A stretch of 64,000 nucleotides of DNA from Sphingobium sp. HWE2-09. Lineage in GTDB: Bacteria; Pseudomonadota; Alphaproteobacteria; Sphingomonadales; Sphingomonadaceae. Below are positions 7,699 to 16,657 of the stretch, piece after piece; within the stretch, counting starts at the first letter, position 1; each line of letters starts with the position of its first letter. Both the position numbers and the translations under genes were made by a program. The notes beneath the pieces are model-generated. The model was not told where the DNA came from. It saw nothing but the letters and a program-made list of their open reading frames with translations, and made no database searches. The stretch lies in assembly GCF_035989265.1 (NCBI RefSeq), contig NZ_JAYKZX010000003.1, positions 2,813,501 through 2,877,500 of the forward strand. Reading direction: 5' to 3'.

Positions 7699-8358
7699 AT
7701 GGTTCCCCTTTCGTTCGCAGGCCAGGCCTTTATGGCGATGCCCGAGGCCGCGCTTTACTGGCCGGCGCAGCGGGCACTGCTGGTCGCCGACCTGCATTTC
7801 GAGAAGGCGAGCTGGTATGCGCGCTTCGGCCAGTTCCTGCCCCCGCATGACAGCCAGGCGACGCTGGACGTGATCGAAGGGCTGGTGGAGCGGACCGACG
7901 CGCAGGCGGTCTGGTCGTTGGGCGACAGCTTCCACGATGCCGACGGTGCGGCCCGGCTCGATCCGCGCGCGCGCGATCGGCTGCACGCATTGACGCAGCG
8001 CGTGGACTGGCTGTGGATCACCGGCAATCACGATGTCGGCGTGGCGACGATGCCGGGCGGACGACGGGTGGCGGAGGCGCAGGTCGCGGGCATATGGTTG
8101 CGGCATGAGGCGGAGGCGGACGATCCGGCCCCCGAAATCTCCGGCCATTTCCATCCCAAGCTGCGCCTGTCGCTGCGCGGGCGGCATGTGTCGCGGCGCT
8201 GCTTCGTGGGATCGGCGACCAAACTGATTCTCCCCGCACTCGGCGCGCTGACCGGGGGGCTGGATGCGGGCCATGGCGAGATTCGCCGGGCAGTGGGGCC
8301 GGGCGCGGCGGCTCTGGTGCCGGTCGCGGACCGGCTGCTGCGCTTTCCGTTATCGTAA
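7699..8358 (+). CDS. pdeM: Ligase-associated DNA damage response endonuclease PdeM
   Basis: This is a calcineurin-like metallophosphoesterase with the expected metal ligands in order: VADLHFEK, GDSFHD, GNHD and GHFHPK. Length (219 residues) and the opening (FAGQAFMAMPEAALYWPAQR) fit the PdeM family, which is usually encoded next to a DEXH helicase, a ligase and an exonuclease. Here pdeM stands alone. The matching helicase is in this window, but 35 kb away at 43203. A role in processing DNA ends is known for the family only by association. Confidence 0.88.
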   Translation: MVPLSFAGQAFMAMPEAALYWPAQRALLVADLHFEKASWYARFGQFLPPHDSQATLDVIEGLVERTDAQAVWSLGDSFHDADGAARLDPRARDRLHALTQRVDWLWITGNHDVGVATMPGGRRVAEAQVAGIWLRHEAEADDPAPEISGHFHPKLRLSLRGRHVSRRCFVGSATKLILPALGALTGGLDAGHGEIRRAVGPGAAALVPVADRLLRFPLS

Positions 8359-8546
8359 GGTGACGTAGCGGAAAGCTATTGTTAAGCCGTTGCCGATAAG
8401 CAACAGCGCAGGATCATTCGCCTGTCATCCTGACCAAAAGGCACGGAAAAGCTGGGGTCACTTGCCTTCGCCTGACTGTGTCCGCATAATCGACGGGCGT
8501 TCCGACGGGACAAAAAGTCGCGCGGACCAGGAGAGGATAGACCATC

Positions 8547-11363
8547 ATGACAGACAAGAGTCTCTGGACGTCGGCCGCCATCATCGCCTTGGCCCTTGGC
8601 GCATCTGCGGCCCATGCGCAGGAGGATGCGACGCCGCAACCGGTCGTGGATGACGGCAGCGCCAACATCATCGTCACCGCCACCCGCCGCGCCAGCCCCC
8701 TGTCCGACGTGCCGATCGCGGTATCGGCGGTGGGCGCGCAGGCGATGCAGAATAGCGGCGCGAGCGATATTCGCACGCTCAATCAACTGGCCCCGTCGCT
8801 GCTGGTGTCCTCCACCGGCTCCGAAGCCAATGCGTCGGCGCGTATTCGCGGCATCGGCACGGTCGGCGACAATCCCGGCCTCGAAAGCTCGGTCGCGGTG
8901 TTCATCGACGGCGTCTATCGATCGCGCACCGGGTCGGGCCTCAACGAACTGGGCGAGATCGAGCGGGTCGAGGTACTGCGCGGGCCGCAGGGGACGCTGT
9001 TCGGCCGCAATGCGTCGGCGGGCCTGATCAACATCATCAGCAAGGCGCCGGAAAACACATTCCATGCCAAGGGTGAGATCACCTATGGCAATTATGATTA
9101 TTGGCGGCTGTCGGGCCGCGTCACCGGGCCGATCGCCGATGGTATTGCGCTCAGCCTCGACGGGGTGTGGAGCAAGCGCGACGGCTTCTACAAGCTGGTC
9201 GACGGCGCGGGCAATAAAGTCGGCGATACCAACGACCGCAACCGCTATTTCCTGCGCGGCCAGGCGCTGATCGAACCCACCGACGCGCTCTCCATCCGCC
9301 TGATCGGCGATTACACCAATCGCGACGAAAGCTGCTGCGGCGCGGCCTATATCGAGGCGCGCGAGCGGCGGCCGGCGGGCGGCGGCTATAGCACCGCGCC
9401 GTTCAATCGCATCGCCGCGATCCTGGCGGGCCAGGGCAGCGTGATCCCCGCCGATCCCTATGACCGCGAACTGCATGTGACGCCGGGCCGCGACTATGTC
9501 AGCAAGCTCAAGGATTGGGGCGTGTCTGGCGAGATCAATTATGATTTCGGTGGCGCGAAGCTGACCAGCATCACCGCCTATCGCGATTATAAATCCCGCG
9601 ATTATGGCGATTACGACTATAATCGCGCCGACCTGCTCTACCGCGACCCCAACACCTATCGCCAGTTCAAGACCTTTACGCAGGAATTGCGGCTGCAAGG
9701 GTCGGCCTTTGCCGACAAGCTCGACTGGCTGGTCGGCGGCTATTACGCCAATGAACGGCTGACCTTGCAGGACAATATCCGCTTCGGCGCGGATTATGGG
9801 CGCTTTGCGGCCTGTCGTTTGATGGCGGGCGCCGGGGTCAACAGCAATTTCACCGCGCAGCAACTGGCCGCGTGCGGCAGCGGCGCGGCGACCGGTGCAC
9901 TGATCACCGGCACGCAGGCGCAGCTGAATGCGGGCCTGACCGCCGCGCTGATCGGCAACGGCGTGCCTGCGCCGATCGCTGCGGCGCAGGCGGGGGCGAT
10001 TTCCACCGGGCTTGGCAACGGATTGCGCGCGTTGGCGGCGATCCCGTCCGGCACCGGCGACGTAGCGTCGCTCTACCGCCAAAAGAGCGAGAATTGGGCG
10101 CTGTTCACGCACAATATCTTTCACATCACCAACCGGCTCGATCTGACCGTTGGCGTGCGCTACACGCACGAAAGCAAGCGTTTCTCGTCCGATTTCAACA
10201 ATAATAATGCGACCTGCGCGGCGTTGCAGTCGTCCGCCCTCCCCGGCCTTGCGACCAATCCGGCGCTGGGCAGCGCGGCGACGCTGGCGGGAGGTATCCT
10301 GACTTTGGGCTGCCTGGGCAATGGCTCGACCAGCCTCAATGCACTGAACCTCAACGACAAGATCAGCGAAGGACAGTTTTCGGGGACCGCGGTGCTGTCG
10401 TGGAAGCCGATCGACGATCTGCTGCTCTATGGCAGCTATTCGAAGGGCTATAAGGCGGGCGGCTATAATCTCGATCGCTTCCAGTTGGGATCGACCGGCC
10501 TGAACGCGGTGCCTGCGGTATTTTCGCCGCGCACCAATGCCGATGTCAGCAGCCTGCGCTTCGCGTCGGAAAAGGTGGATGCGTTCGAAGTGGGCATCAA
10601 ATATGTCCAGCCCAAATGGAGCGTGAACGTCGCCGCCTTCCGTCAGGAGTTCAAGAATTTCCAGCTGAACACCTTCAACGGCACCAGCTTCGTTGTGCAG
10701 AATATCAATGGCTGCGACAGCGCGCTGTCGGCGGCGCGGACGTGCGACGATGACGATGTCGGCCCCGGCCTGATCAGCCAAGGCGTGGAACTGGAAGCGT
10801 CGGTCAGCCCGGCGCGCAATTTCCGCGTATCGGGCGGCGCGACTTATGCGCGCGCGAAATTCGCCAACCGGCTGGTGGGTAGCGGCAATGGCGCGGTGCC
10901 GCTGGACCCGGCGCTGTTCCTGTTGCCCGGATCGATCAACAGCAACGCGCCACAGATCGTCACTACCGCCAGCATGGCCTGGACGCCGGACATCGGTTCA
11001 TCGGGCCTGTCGGCGCTCTTCTACGTCGATGGGCGCATGACCAGCGACTTCAACACCGGGTCCGACCTGTTCCCCGAAAAGCGGCAGGACGGCTTTGCGG
11101 TGGTCAACGCGCGCGTCGGCCTGCGCGGGCGGGACCAGCGCTGGGCGATCGAATTGTGGGGGCAGAATATATTCAACCAGAATTATACCCAGGTCGCCTT
11201 CTCCAGCCCGCTCCAGTCGAGCAGCCCGTGTACGTCATCTACGGGCCAGTTCGGGGGACTGTGCGGGACGCCCCCGGCCGCAGTACCGATGGCGAACCAG
11301 CTGATCTCCGCCTATCTGGCCGAACCGCGCACCTATGGCATCACGTTGCGCGGGAGTTTCTAG
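8547..11363 (+). CDS. TonB-dependent outer membrane receptor
   Basis: This 938-residue outer-membrane protein has a signal peptide to about residue 25 (ending AAHAQ). A TonB-box-like segment (NIIVTATRR, about 39-47) follows, then a plug domain (DVPIAVSAVGAQAM to IERVEVLRGPQGTLFGRNA, about 55-160) and a long beta-barrel ending in the aromatic YGITLRGSF. GRNASAGLINIIS is the usual end of the plug. It takes up a large ligand, such as a siderophore, cobalamin or glycan, using TonB energy. The ligand cannot be told: no siderophore, sugar or regulator genes adjoin it and I see no riboswitch upstream (8359-8546). An AGGAGAGG ribosome binding site precedes the ATG. Confidence 0.93.
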   Translation: MTDKSLWTSAAIIALALGASAAHAQEDATPQPVVDDGSANIIVTATRRASPLSDVPIAVSAVGAQAMQNSGASDIRTLNQLAPSLLVSSTGSEANASARIRGIGTVGDNPGLESSVAVFIDGVYRSRTGSGLNELGEIERVEVLRGPQGTLFGRNASAGLINIISKAPENTFHAKGEITYGNYDYWRLSGRVTGPIADGIALSLDGVWSKRDGFYKLVDGAGNKVGDTNDRNRYFLRGQALIEPTDALSIRLIGDYTNRDESCCGAAYIEARERRPAGGGYSTAPFNRIAAILAGQGSVIPADPYDRELHVTPGRDYVSKLKDWGVSGEINYDFGGAKLTSITAYRDYKSRDYGDYDYNRADLLYRDPNTYRQFKTFTQELRLQGSAFADKLDWLVGGYYANERLTLQDNIRFGADYGRFAACRLMAGAGVNSNFTAQQLAACGSGAATGALITGTQAQLNAGLTAALIGNGVPAPIAAAQAGAISTGLGNGLRALAAIPSGTGDVASLYRQKSENWALFTHNIFHITNRLDLTVGVRYTHESKRFSSDFNNNNATCAALQSSALPGLATNPALGSAATLAGGILTLGCLGNGSTSLNALNLNDKISEGQFSGTAVLSWKPIDDLLLYGSYSKGYKAGGYNLDRFQLGSTGLNAVPAVFSPRTNADVSSLRFASEKVDAFEVGIKYVQPKWSVNVAAFRQEFKNFQLNTFNGTSFVVQNINGCDSALSAARTCDDDDVGPGLISQGVELEASVSPARNFRVSGGATYARAKFANRLVGSGNGAVPLDPALFLLPGSINSNAPQIVTTASMAWTPDIGSSGLSALFYVDGRMTSDFNTGSDLFPEKRQDGFAVVNARVGLRGRDQRWAIELWGQNIFNQNYTQVAFSSPLQSSSPCTSSTGQFGGLCGTPPAAVPMANQLISAYLAEPRTYGITLRGSF

Positions 11364-11506
11364 GACGGTCGCCATTCAGTTCTGGCGGCCTGCAAATGGT
11401 GACTTGCCGCGCTTCCGGTGCTCACGACCTTAAAGGTCGCTCCGCTCCGGGTCACGACAAGTCACCATTTTCGTCACGCCATCTCCTGAATGGCAATCCG
11501 TCCTAG
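11360..11506. repeat. 147-bp fold-back element spanning two stop codons
   Basis: The whole stretch folds back on itself as an imperfect long hairpin with arms of about 73 bases. The outer arm is CTAGGACGG, a few bases, GCCATTCAG at 11360-11379, mirrored by CTGAATGGC, three bases, CCGTCCTAG at 11486-11506. A perfect 13-bp inner repeat, AAATGGTGACTTG (11395-11407) with CAAGTCACCATTT (11458-11470), follows, and the tip closes on CGACCTTAAAGGTCG. The terminal TAGs are the stop codons of the TonB receptor and, on the other strand, of yggS. It could be a MITE or a large bidirectional terminator. There is no T run. Confidence 0.7.
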
Positions 11507-12236
11507 CGCGATGAGTTGCGGATCATCCCTCTCCCGCTCGCCGGTACGGGGCGAGCGGGGGACGGCCTCTCACCGAAGAGCGCCGTGCCGACGCGGATGT
11601 CGGTCGCGCCCAGCATGATCGCGGTTTCATAATCGCCCGACATGCCCATGGAGAGGCGGTCCAGCCCCTCCTCGTGCGCGATCTTCGCCAATAGCGCAAA
11701 GAAAGGCGCAGCCTCGATGTCGGCGGGGGGACGCACATCAGGCCAGCGATCGGAATGTCGGCGGCGCGTGCGGCGGCGATCAGCGCGGGCGTGTCGGCAA
11801 TGGCGCAGCCGCCCTTCTGCTCCTCCGCACCGATATTGACCTGAATGAAGCAGGGCACCTGTTTGCCTGCCGCATCCATCGCCCTGGCGAGCGCGGTGAG
11901 CAGCGATAAGCGGTCGAGGCTGTGGATCACATCGAACAGGGCGACGGCGTCGGTGGCCTTGTTCGATTGCAACTGGCCGACCAGATGCAGGTCCACGCCA
12001 GAAAATTCCTCCCGCAGCGCGGGCCATTTGTCCTGTGCTTCCTGCACGCGATTTTCGCCGAACGCGCGCTGCCCGGCTTGGAGCAGCGGACGGATCGCGT
12101 CGGCGTCGTGCGTCTTGGACACGGCGATCAGATTGATATCAGCGGCGCTGCGATCGGTCAGGCGGGCGGCGCGGTCGATACTGTCGCGCAAAGTGGCAAG
12201 GCGTTCCGCCGCGTCGATAATTCTGTCTGTGGTCAT
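11503..12236 (-). pseudogene. YggS family PLP homeostasis protein, frameshifted as sequenced
   Basis: YggS/PROSC proteins bind pyridoxal phosphate and keep its free pool in balance. The N-terminal part (start 12236, MTTDRIIDAAERLATL) carries the PLP-lysine motif LIAVSKTHD and GENRVQEAQDKW. It stays in frame to GLMCVPP and then continues as nonsense. The rest of the conserved protein (DIEAAPFFALLAKIA, LSMGMSGDYETAIMLGATD and RVGTALFGER) is in another frame. One extra G in the G6 run at 11725-11730 restores one continuous protein, so the break is either a real deletion or a homopolymer error. The last 20 or so residues beyond GTALFGER run into the fold-back element, which provides the stop. Confidence 0.82.
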
Positions 12237-12253
12237 GCGCGCTGCTATAGGCG

Positions 12254-12826
12254 ATGGTCATGCGCCATCGCCACCGCAAAAATCCGACCGGCCCCCTGCC
12301 CTCGCTTTGGCTGATGACCGATGAGCGAGTGGGGGCTGCGGCGCTGCTGGCGGCGGCGGCGCGCTTGCCCAAGGGGCGCGGCGGGATCGCGTTTCGGCAT
12401 TATCGGACCGATCCGGTGGCGCGACGGGCGTTGTTCGAAGCGTTGCGCGCTGTGGCGCGGCGGCGGCGGCTGGTGCTGCTGCTGGCCGGGTCGGCGCGGG
12501 AGGCGGCGGCGTGGCGGGCCGATGGCGTGCATGGGCGGGATGCGCGCGCCGCTGTGCGCCCGTTGCTGCGCAGCCGGGCGGTGCATGACGCACGGGAGGC
12601 GGTGGCGGCGCGGCGGGCTGGGGCCGATCTGTGTTTCGTGTCGCCCCTCTTCCCGACCCGCTCGCACCCGGGCGCTGATGCGTTGGGGCGCGTGCGCTTT
12701 GCGGCGTTGGCGCGGCAGGTCGACATGCCGGTGATGGCGTTAGGCGGCGTGCGTCGGGGGCATCGGCCTATGCTGCGCGCGATCGGCGCGGACGGCTTGG
12801 CCGCGATCGATGGGTTGTCGGGGTGA
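12254..12826 (+). CDS. ThiE/TenI-like thiamine phosphate synthase family protein
   Basis: This 190-residue TIM-barrel protein resembles thiamine phosphate synthase, which joins the thiazole and pyrimidine halves of thiamine. Visible family features are LWLMTDER at the start of the barrel, GADLCFVSPLFPTRSHPGAD (the phosphate-binding and SPxFxTxSHP region) and VMALGGV near the end. The protein is shorter and richer in arginine than typical ThiE and lacks a clear pyrimidine-pyrophosphate site, so a TenI-like or diverged role is possible. It is divergent from yggS with 17 bases between starts. Confidence 0.72.
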   Translation: MVMRHRHRKNPTGPLPSLWLMTDERVGAAALLAAAARLPKGRGGIAFRHYRTDPVARRALFEALRAVARRRRLVLLLAGSAREAAAWRADGVHGRDARAAVRPLLRSRAVHDAREAVAARRAGADLCFVSPLFPTRSHPGADALGRVRFAALARQVDMPVMALGGVRRGHRPMLRAIGADGLAAIDGLSG

Positions 12827-12832
12827 AGCACC

Positions 12833-12915
12833 GTGCTCCCGCGAAGGCGGGAGCCTAGTTCCGATGATGCGGTTAATCGCAACGGCGGGACTGGGTTCCC
12901 GCCTGCGCGGGAACA
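12833..12915. repeat. REPIN-like paired palindrome, copy 2
   Basis: The left arm GTGCTCCCGCGAAGGCGGGA (then GCCTAGT) and the right arm ACTGGGTTCCCGCCTGCGCG (then GGAACAC) are separated by about 29 bases. The arms differ at several positions but remain complementary in plan. It fills the gap between the convergent thiE-like and HAD genes, starting 7 bases after one stop and ending 7 bases before the other. Confidence 0.75.
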
Positions 12916-12921
12916 CCTGGT

Positions 12922-13599
12922 CTATTTCCAGTCGATCCGCGTCCAGCCTCGCTGCGCCGCCAGTTTTGCCAGCGGCCGGTGCGGGTTGGATGCGAAGGGG
13001 ATGTCGGCGAATTCCAGCATCGGCGCGTCCGATACATGGTCGGAATAGGCGCGGATATGCGCTTGGCTGCGGTCGATCGCTTCGGCGGCCATCCACGCCT
13101 TGATCATGCGCAGCTTGCCGGTGTCGTAGCAATTTTCGCCCGCGATCTTTGCGCGGACATAGCGCAAATCCTGGCTCAGATGATCGGTGGCGATGACCGC
13201 GTCGAAGCCCAGCCGCCGCGCGATCGGTTCGACGTACAGGCGGTAGGAGGCGGTGGCGAGCACCAGCCGATAGCCGTCGGCCCGATCCTGCGCGATCTGC
13301 GCCACCGCGCCCGCGCGCAGGTTACTGGCGATCACCCGGTCGGCATAGCTTTCGACATGCGGCATCAATTTCGCGCGCTCGACGTTCCAGCCGATCATCA
13401 GCGCCTGATTGACTTCCTTCAACCGCTGTCGGCTGACCAGCTTGAGGATATAGGCCAGCATCAACAGGATGACGCAGGGGAAAAGCACCAGCCGCCATGG
13501 TGCCATCCGCCGCGCCACATGGATCAGGAAACCGGTATAGGTGCCGGTGAAGGTCACGGTGCGGTCCATGTCGTAAATGGCCAGCCTGTGGGTCGTCAT
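12922..13599 (-). CDS. HAD-IB family phosphatase
   Basis: This 225-residue protein has the HAD nucleophile motif YDMDRTVT near the N-terminus (Asp10 and Asp12). A probable hydrophobic segment lies at about 35-55 (LVLFPCVILLMLAYIL), followed by motif II LATASYRLYVEP and the acidic motif AYSDHVSDAPMLE. This arrangement is HAD subfamily IB, related to SerB-like phosphatases. The hydrophobic stretch suggests membrane association or a phospholipid-linked substrate, but that is inference. It is divergent from the Mla operon with 98 bases between starts. Confidence 0.85.
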   Translation of the reverse strand: MTTHRLAIYDMDRTVTFTGTYTGFLIHVARRMAPWRLVLFPCVILLMLAYILKLVSRQRLKEVNQALMIGWNVERAKLMPHVESYADRVIASNLRAGAVAQIAQDRADGYRLVLATASYRLYVEPIARRLGFDAVIATDHLSQDLRYVRAKIAGENCYDTGKLRMIKAWMAAEAIDRSQAHIRAYSDHVSDAPMLEFADIPFASNPHRPLAKLAAQRGWTRIDWK

Positions 13600-13697
13600 G
13601 TCGTGTCCGAAACTTTTGCCGTTGCCCTTCGTTCTGGCTTGCGGATGGGCCGTTTCGGCTTGCCGTGCAACCGATAATGGATCACTAATCCCATCGC

Positions 13698-14807
13698 ATG
13701 AACAAAGCCGCCGAACTTGCAGAGGAAAAGCGCGACGGCGGAACCGTGGTCCGGCTTTCAGGATCGCTAGCGATTGCCTGTCTGGGCGACCTGCCGACGC
13801 GGTTGGAAGCGGTGCACGAACCGGTCAGCGCGATCGACCTGTCCGATGTCGAGCATATGGACACGATCGGTGCCTGGACCGTGCATCGCACCGCCAGGCG
13901 GCTGGGTTGCGAGATTAAAGGCGCGAGCGAAGAGCAGCAGCGCCTGATCGACGCGATCTGCGATCTGGACGAACCGATGCCGATCCGGCCGGAGCCCGTG
14001 CCCGCACTTACGCGCGTCGTCGGCCAGATCGGCGAAGCGGTGGTCGCGTCGGGCACGACGTTGATGGGGCTGCTCGGTTTCTTTGGTGCGACGCTGATCG
14101 CGACCTGGAATGTCATCCGCCATCCCCATCGGTTCCGCGTCAACGCCGTGGTGCAGCGGTTCGAGGTGGTCGGCGTGTCCGCGCTGGGCATTGTGGGCCT
14201 CATGAGTTTCCTGATCGGCATCGTCATCGCGCAGCAGGGATCGGTGCAGTTGCGCCAGTTCGGCATGGAGATGCTGACGATCAACCTGGTCGGCCGCCTG
14301 ACGTTCCGCGAACTGGGCGTGCTGATGACCGCGATCATGGTGGCTGGACGCTCCGGCTCCGCCTTTGCGGCGCAATTGGGCACGATGAAGCTGACCGAAG
14401 AGGTCGACGCGATGCGGACCATCGGCGTATCGCCGATGGAGGCGCTGGTGTTGCCGCGTACGTTGGCGGTCGTCATCATGATGCCGCTGCTGGGCTTTTA
14501 CGCGTCGGTAATGGCGGTGATCGGCGGCGGGTTCCTCTGCGCGATCGCGCTGGAAATTCCGCCCATCACCTTCCTGCAGCGTCTGCGCGAAGTCGTGCCG
14601 ATCACCGACCTGTGGGTCGGCCTGATCAAGGCGCCGGTGTTCGGCATCATCATCGCGCTGTCGGGTTGTTTCCAGGGGATGCAGGTCAAGGGCAATGCCG
14701 AGGAAGTCGGGCTGCGCACCACCGCGGCGGTCGTCCAGGCGATCTTCCTGGTGATCGTGATCGACGCTTTCTTCGCGGTCTTCTTCACCTGGGTAGGCTG
14801 GAACTGA
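13698..14807 (+). CDS. mlaE: MlaE-type ABC transporter permease with N-terminal STAS-like domain
   Basis: This 369-residue protein begins with a STAS-like domain (about 10-100; VVRLSGSLAI, AIDLSDVEHMDTIGAW), then carries the MlaE permease domain with five or so membrane segments. Family motifs include AIMVAGRSGSAFAAQLGTMK and EEVDAMRTIGVSP. In E. coli MlaB is a separate STAS protein; here the MlaB-like part is fused to the permease, a known arrangement in many alphaproteobacteria. It is the inner-membrane channel of a phospholipid transporter. Its TGA overlaps the mlaF ATG by one base. Confidence 0.92.
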   Translation: MNKAAELAEEKRDGGTVVRLSGSLAIACLGDLPTRLEAVHEPVSAIDLSDVEHMDTIGAWTVHRTARRLGCEIKGASEEQQRLIDAICDLDEPMPIRPEPVPALTRVVGQIGEAVVASGTTLMGLLGFFGATLIATWNVIRHPHRFRVNAVVQRFEVVGVSALGIVGLMSFLIGIVIAQQGSVQLRQFGMEMLTINLVGRLTFRELGVLMTAIMVAGRSGSAFAAQLGTMKLTEEVDAMRTIGVSPMEALVLPRTLAVVIMMPLLGFYASVMAVIGGGFLCAIALEIPPITFLQRLREVVPITDLWVGLIKAPVFGIIIALSGCFQGMQVKGNAEEVGLRTTAAVVQAIFLVIVIDAFFAVFFTWVGWN

Positions 14808-15691
14808 TGAGCGAAGAGGATATCAGCCAAGCCGAGGAAGAGCGGATCGAGCAGGCGCTGCAAACGTCCGATATCGCCATTTCCGTGCGTGGCCTGCGCA
14901 ACAGTTTCGGCGACCAGCTGGTGCATGACGGGCTGGACCTGGACGTGCGCCGGGGCGAGATATTGGGCGTGGTCGGCGGATCGGGCACCGGCAAGTCGGT
15001 GCTGATGCGCGCGATCATCGGCCTGCAGACGCCGGACGAAGGCGAGGTCCATGTCTTCGGCGAATCCATGGTCGGGCGGTCGGATGATGAGGCGCTGGCT
15101 ATCCGCAAGCGCTGGGGCGTGCTGTTTCAGGGCGGCGCGCTGTTTTCGACGCTGACGGTGGCCGAGAATGTCGAAGTGCCGATCCGCGAATATTATCCCA
15201 ATATCGGTGCGCAGTTGCGCGACGAGATCGCCGCCTACAAGATCCGCATGACCGGCCTGCCGACCGAAGCCGGTCCCAAATATCCGTCCGAACTGTCCGG
15301 CGGCATGAAGAAGCGCGCCGGACTGGCCCGCGCGCTGGCGCTGGACCCGGACCTCTTGTTTCTGGACGAGCCGACCGCGGGCCTGGACCCGATCGGCGCG
15401 GCGGCGTTCGATGACCAAACGCGCAAGTTGCAGCAGACGCTGGGCCTCACCGTCTTCCTCATCACCCACGATCTTGATACGCTCTATTCCATCTGCGATC
15501 GGGTGGCGGTGCTGGCGGACAAGAAGGTGACGGCGGTCGGGACGATCGACGAGTTGCTGGCAACCGATCACCCCTGGATTCAGGAATATTTCAACGGTCC
15601 GCGCGGCCGGGCCGCCACGGCGGCGGTGTCGCGGGAAAAGGATCGGGCACAGACCAAGGCGGCGCTCAGCCCGTCGGACGGAAGGCGATAG
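14807..15691 (+). CDS. mlaF: MlaF-type ABC transporter ATP-binding protein
   Basis: The 294-residue ATPase shows the full set of ABC motifs: Walker A GGSGTGKSVL (about residues 56-65), signature LSGGMKKRAGLARAL, Walker B LLFLDEPTAGLDP and the switch histidine in LITHDLDTLY. I take the ATG at 14807, overlapping the mlaE stop, since the longer frame from 14612 lies inside mlaE. It energises lipid movement through the MlaE permease from the cytoplasmic side. A short acidic N-terminal extension (EEDISQAEEERIEQA) precedes the domain. Confidence 0.93.
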   Translation: MSEEDISQAEEERIEQALQTSDIAISVRGLRNSFGDQLVHDGLDLDVRRGEILGVVGGSGTGKSVLMRAIIGLQTPDEGEVHVFGESMVGRSDDEALAIRKRWGVLFQGGALFSTLTVAENVEVPIREYYPNIGAQLRDEIAAYKIRMTGLPTEAGPKYPSELSGGMKKRAGLARALALDPDLLFLDEPTAGLDPIGAAAFDDQTRKLQQTLGLTVFLITHDLDTLYSICDRVAVLADKKVTAVGTIDELLATDHPWIQEYFNGPRGRAATAAVSREKDRAQTKAALSPSDGRR

Positions 15692-15694
15692 GAT

Positions 15695-16657
15695 ATGGAA
15701 ACCCGCTCCAACCATGTGCTGGTGGGCACGGTCACGCTGTTGCTGCTGGCCGCGATCATGGCCGCCGCCTTCTGGTTCTCGCGCCTCTCCGATGGCGAGA
15801 ACAGGGAGTTTGACATCTTCTTCAAACAATCGGTCAGCGGCCTCGCCAAGGGGTCCAGCGTCAATTACGCCGGTGTCCCATCGGGCAAGGTCGAGAATAT
15901 CGAATTGTGGAAGCAGGATCCCAGCTTTGTGAAGGTCCGCATTTCGGTGAAGGACGGCACGCCGGTGCTGCAGGGCACGACCGCGACGATCGCGGGCGTC
16001 GGCTTTACCGGCGTCAGCGAAGTGGTGCTGGACGGCGCGGTCAAGGGCGCGCCGCCGATCGCCTGCCCCGCCAATAACGTGCCGTCGGCTTGCCCCGATG
16101 GCGTGCCGGTGATCCCGACCAAGCCGGGCGCGCTGGGCGAATTGCTCAACAACGCGCCGCAGCTGCTGGAGCGGATATCGACGCTGACCGAGCGGCTGAC
16201 CGAATTGCTGGACGACAAGAATCAACGCTCGATCGCGGGCATCCTTGCCAATGTCGAGCGCGTGTCGGGCGCCCTGGCCGATCGCAGCCCGGAAATCGCC
16301 GCCACCCTGGCCGAAGCGCGGATCGCGGTGCAGCGCACCGGCATCGCCGTCGAACAGATCGGCAAGCTGGCCGCGACCACCGATTCGATGCTGACCGACG
16401 AAGGCAAGCCGTTGATGGCCGATCTGCGCAAGAGCGTACAGGCCGCGACCCACAGCATCGAGACGCTGGACAAGACCATTGGCGAGGCGCAGCCGGGCGT
16501 GAAGGCGTTCAGCACCCAGACCATGCCGGAGGTCAACCAGCTGGTCCGCGACCTGCGCGAAATGTCGCGCTCCTTCCGCGGCGTTGCGGAAAAGCTGGAT
16601 CAGCAGGGTGCAGGTTCGCTGGTCGGATCGCCCAAGCTGCCGGACTATAAGCCATGA
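15695..16657 (+). CDS. mlaD: MlaD/MCE domain protein
   Basis: This 320-residue protein has one N-terminal membrane anchor (about 8-28) followed by an MCE domain (about 40-115; GLAKGSSVNYAGVPSGKVE and TIAGVGFTGVSEVVLDG). A long helical part follows (150-300) that should form the coiled tunnel or stalk. MCE proteins sit in the periplasm as hexameric rings that carry lipid between the membranes. The gene begins 4 bases after mlaF. Its stop overlaps the next start (ATGA), which supports a single operon. Confidence 0.92.
   Translation: METRSNHVLVGTVTLLLLAAIMAAAFWFSRLSDGENREFDIFFKQSVSGLAKGSSVNYAGVPSGKVENIELWKQDPSFVKVRISVKDGTPVLQGTTATIAGVGFTGVSEVVLDGAVKGAPPIACPANNVPSACPDGVPVIPTKPGALGELLNNAPQLLERISTLTERLTELLDDKNQRSIAGILANVERVSGALADRSPEIAATLAEARIAVQRTGIAVEQIGKLAATTDSMLTDEGKPLMADLRKSVQAATHSIETLDKTIGEAQPGVKAFSTQTMPEVNQLVRDLREMSRSFRGVAEKLDQQGAGSLVGSPKLPDYKP

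Noticed and set aside
8359..8546. Cobalamin or other riboswitch before the TonB receptor
   Set aside because: I could not find the conserved boxes of the known riboswitch classes in this 188-base leader.
8382..10781. Minus-strand frame of about 800 codons opposite the TonB receptor
   Set aside because: No recognisable motifs, and it is opposite a well-supported receptor.
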